A stretch of DNA of 5,174 nt from Bacteroidota bacterium (lineage in GTDB: Bacteria; Bacteroidota; Ignavibacteria; Ignavibacteriales; Ignavibacteriaceae), in assembly GCA_022567875.1 (NCBI GenBank), contig JADFGB010000112.1:1-5174 (forward strand), in the 5' to 3' direction. Each line of letters starts with the position of its first letter. Positions within the stretch are counted from its first letter, which is position 1. Positions 5,118 to 5,174 of the stretch are shown here, piece by piece. The notes beneath the pieces were generated by a model, which worked only from the letters and a program-made list of their open reading frames with translations, made no database searches and was not told the DNA's origin. The translations under genes were made by a program, and so were the position numbers.

Positions 5118-5174
5118 ATGGCTGGTTTATTTCGTATCATACGTCATAAGTCTTACCATCCTAAGGCAAATAAA
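5118..5174 (+). CDS. Start of an unrecognised gene, cut by the window edge
   Basis: ATG 5118 opens a frame of 19 codons to the window end: MAGLFRIIRHKSYHPKANK. The start is basic and hydrophilic, as in many small nucleic-acid-binding or ribosome-associated proteins, but nothing specific can be recognised. No clear Shine-Dalgarno sequence precedes it; the upstream bases are A-rich. It is the only plus-strand gene candidate in the window. Confidence 0.35.
   Translation, partial: MAGLFRIIRHKSYHPKANK

Overview
The window reads as a mosaic of metagenomic origin rather than a normal stretch of one genome. Almost all genes lie on the minus strand. Two lineages seem to be present. The middle (about 386 to 2978) carries an ATP-dependent PEP carboxykinase and a MarR-GNAT two-domain protein. 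It is AT-rich, has weak ribosome binding sites and a candidate Bacteroidota-type -7 promoter element, so it looks like Bacteroidota/Ignavibacteria DNA. The right part (about 2978 to 5174) carries a YidC/Oxa1 insertase of the type I associate with Parcubacteria (Patescibacteria/CPR), a tRNA-Gln without encoded CCA, an FtsX C-terminal region and a Lys/Glu-rich small protein, separated by intergenic palindromes.

Layout: 1-385, an unrecognised coding stretch in frame with pckA that replaces its normal C-terminus. 386-1889 (-), pckA residues 1 to about 502, with an intact active site. 1962-2918 (-), MarR-GNAT regulator/acetyltransferase, with a promoter element and a 17-bp palindrome just upstream. 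2927-3481 (-), YidC-like insertase that loses its normal C-terminus exactly where the marR upstream region begins. 3528-3598 (-), tRNA-Gln(UUG) inside an 18-bp perfect inverted repeat, with a third copy of the repeat 100 bp away. 3599-3948, no gene, but hairpins and a 130-bp element with imperfect terminal inverted repeats. 3949-4569 (-), FtsX-type C-terminal domain preceded by an unrelated-looking short membrane N-terminus and lacking the FtsX extracellular domain. 4511-4828 (-), Lys/Glu-rich protein. 4829-5117, AT-rich intergenic DNA. 5118 to the end (+), first 19 codons of an unrecognised gene.

Three genes in 5 kb (pckA, yidC, ftsX) each switch partway through from a recognisable family sequence to unrelated sequence. 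The simplest explanation is that the contig is chimeric at about 385, 2978 and 4300-4335. Real rearrangement is the alternative, and read mapping across these points would decide. I see no convincing new multi-gene system. The most interesting native structures are the tRNA-Gln repeat cluster, the MITE-like element and the possible autoregulatory operator of the MarR-GNAT gene. If the central segment is genuine, pckA may be co-transcribed with the MarR-GNAT gene (72-nt gap, same direction).
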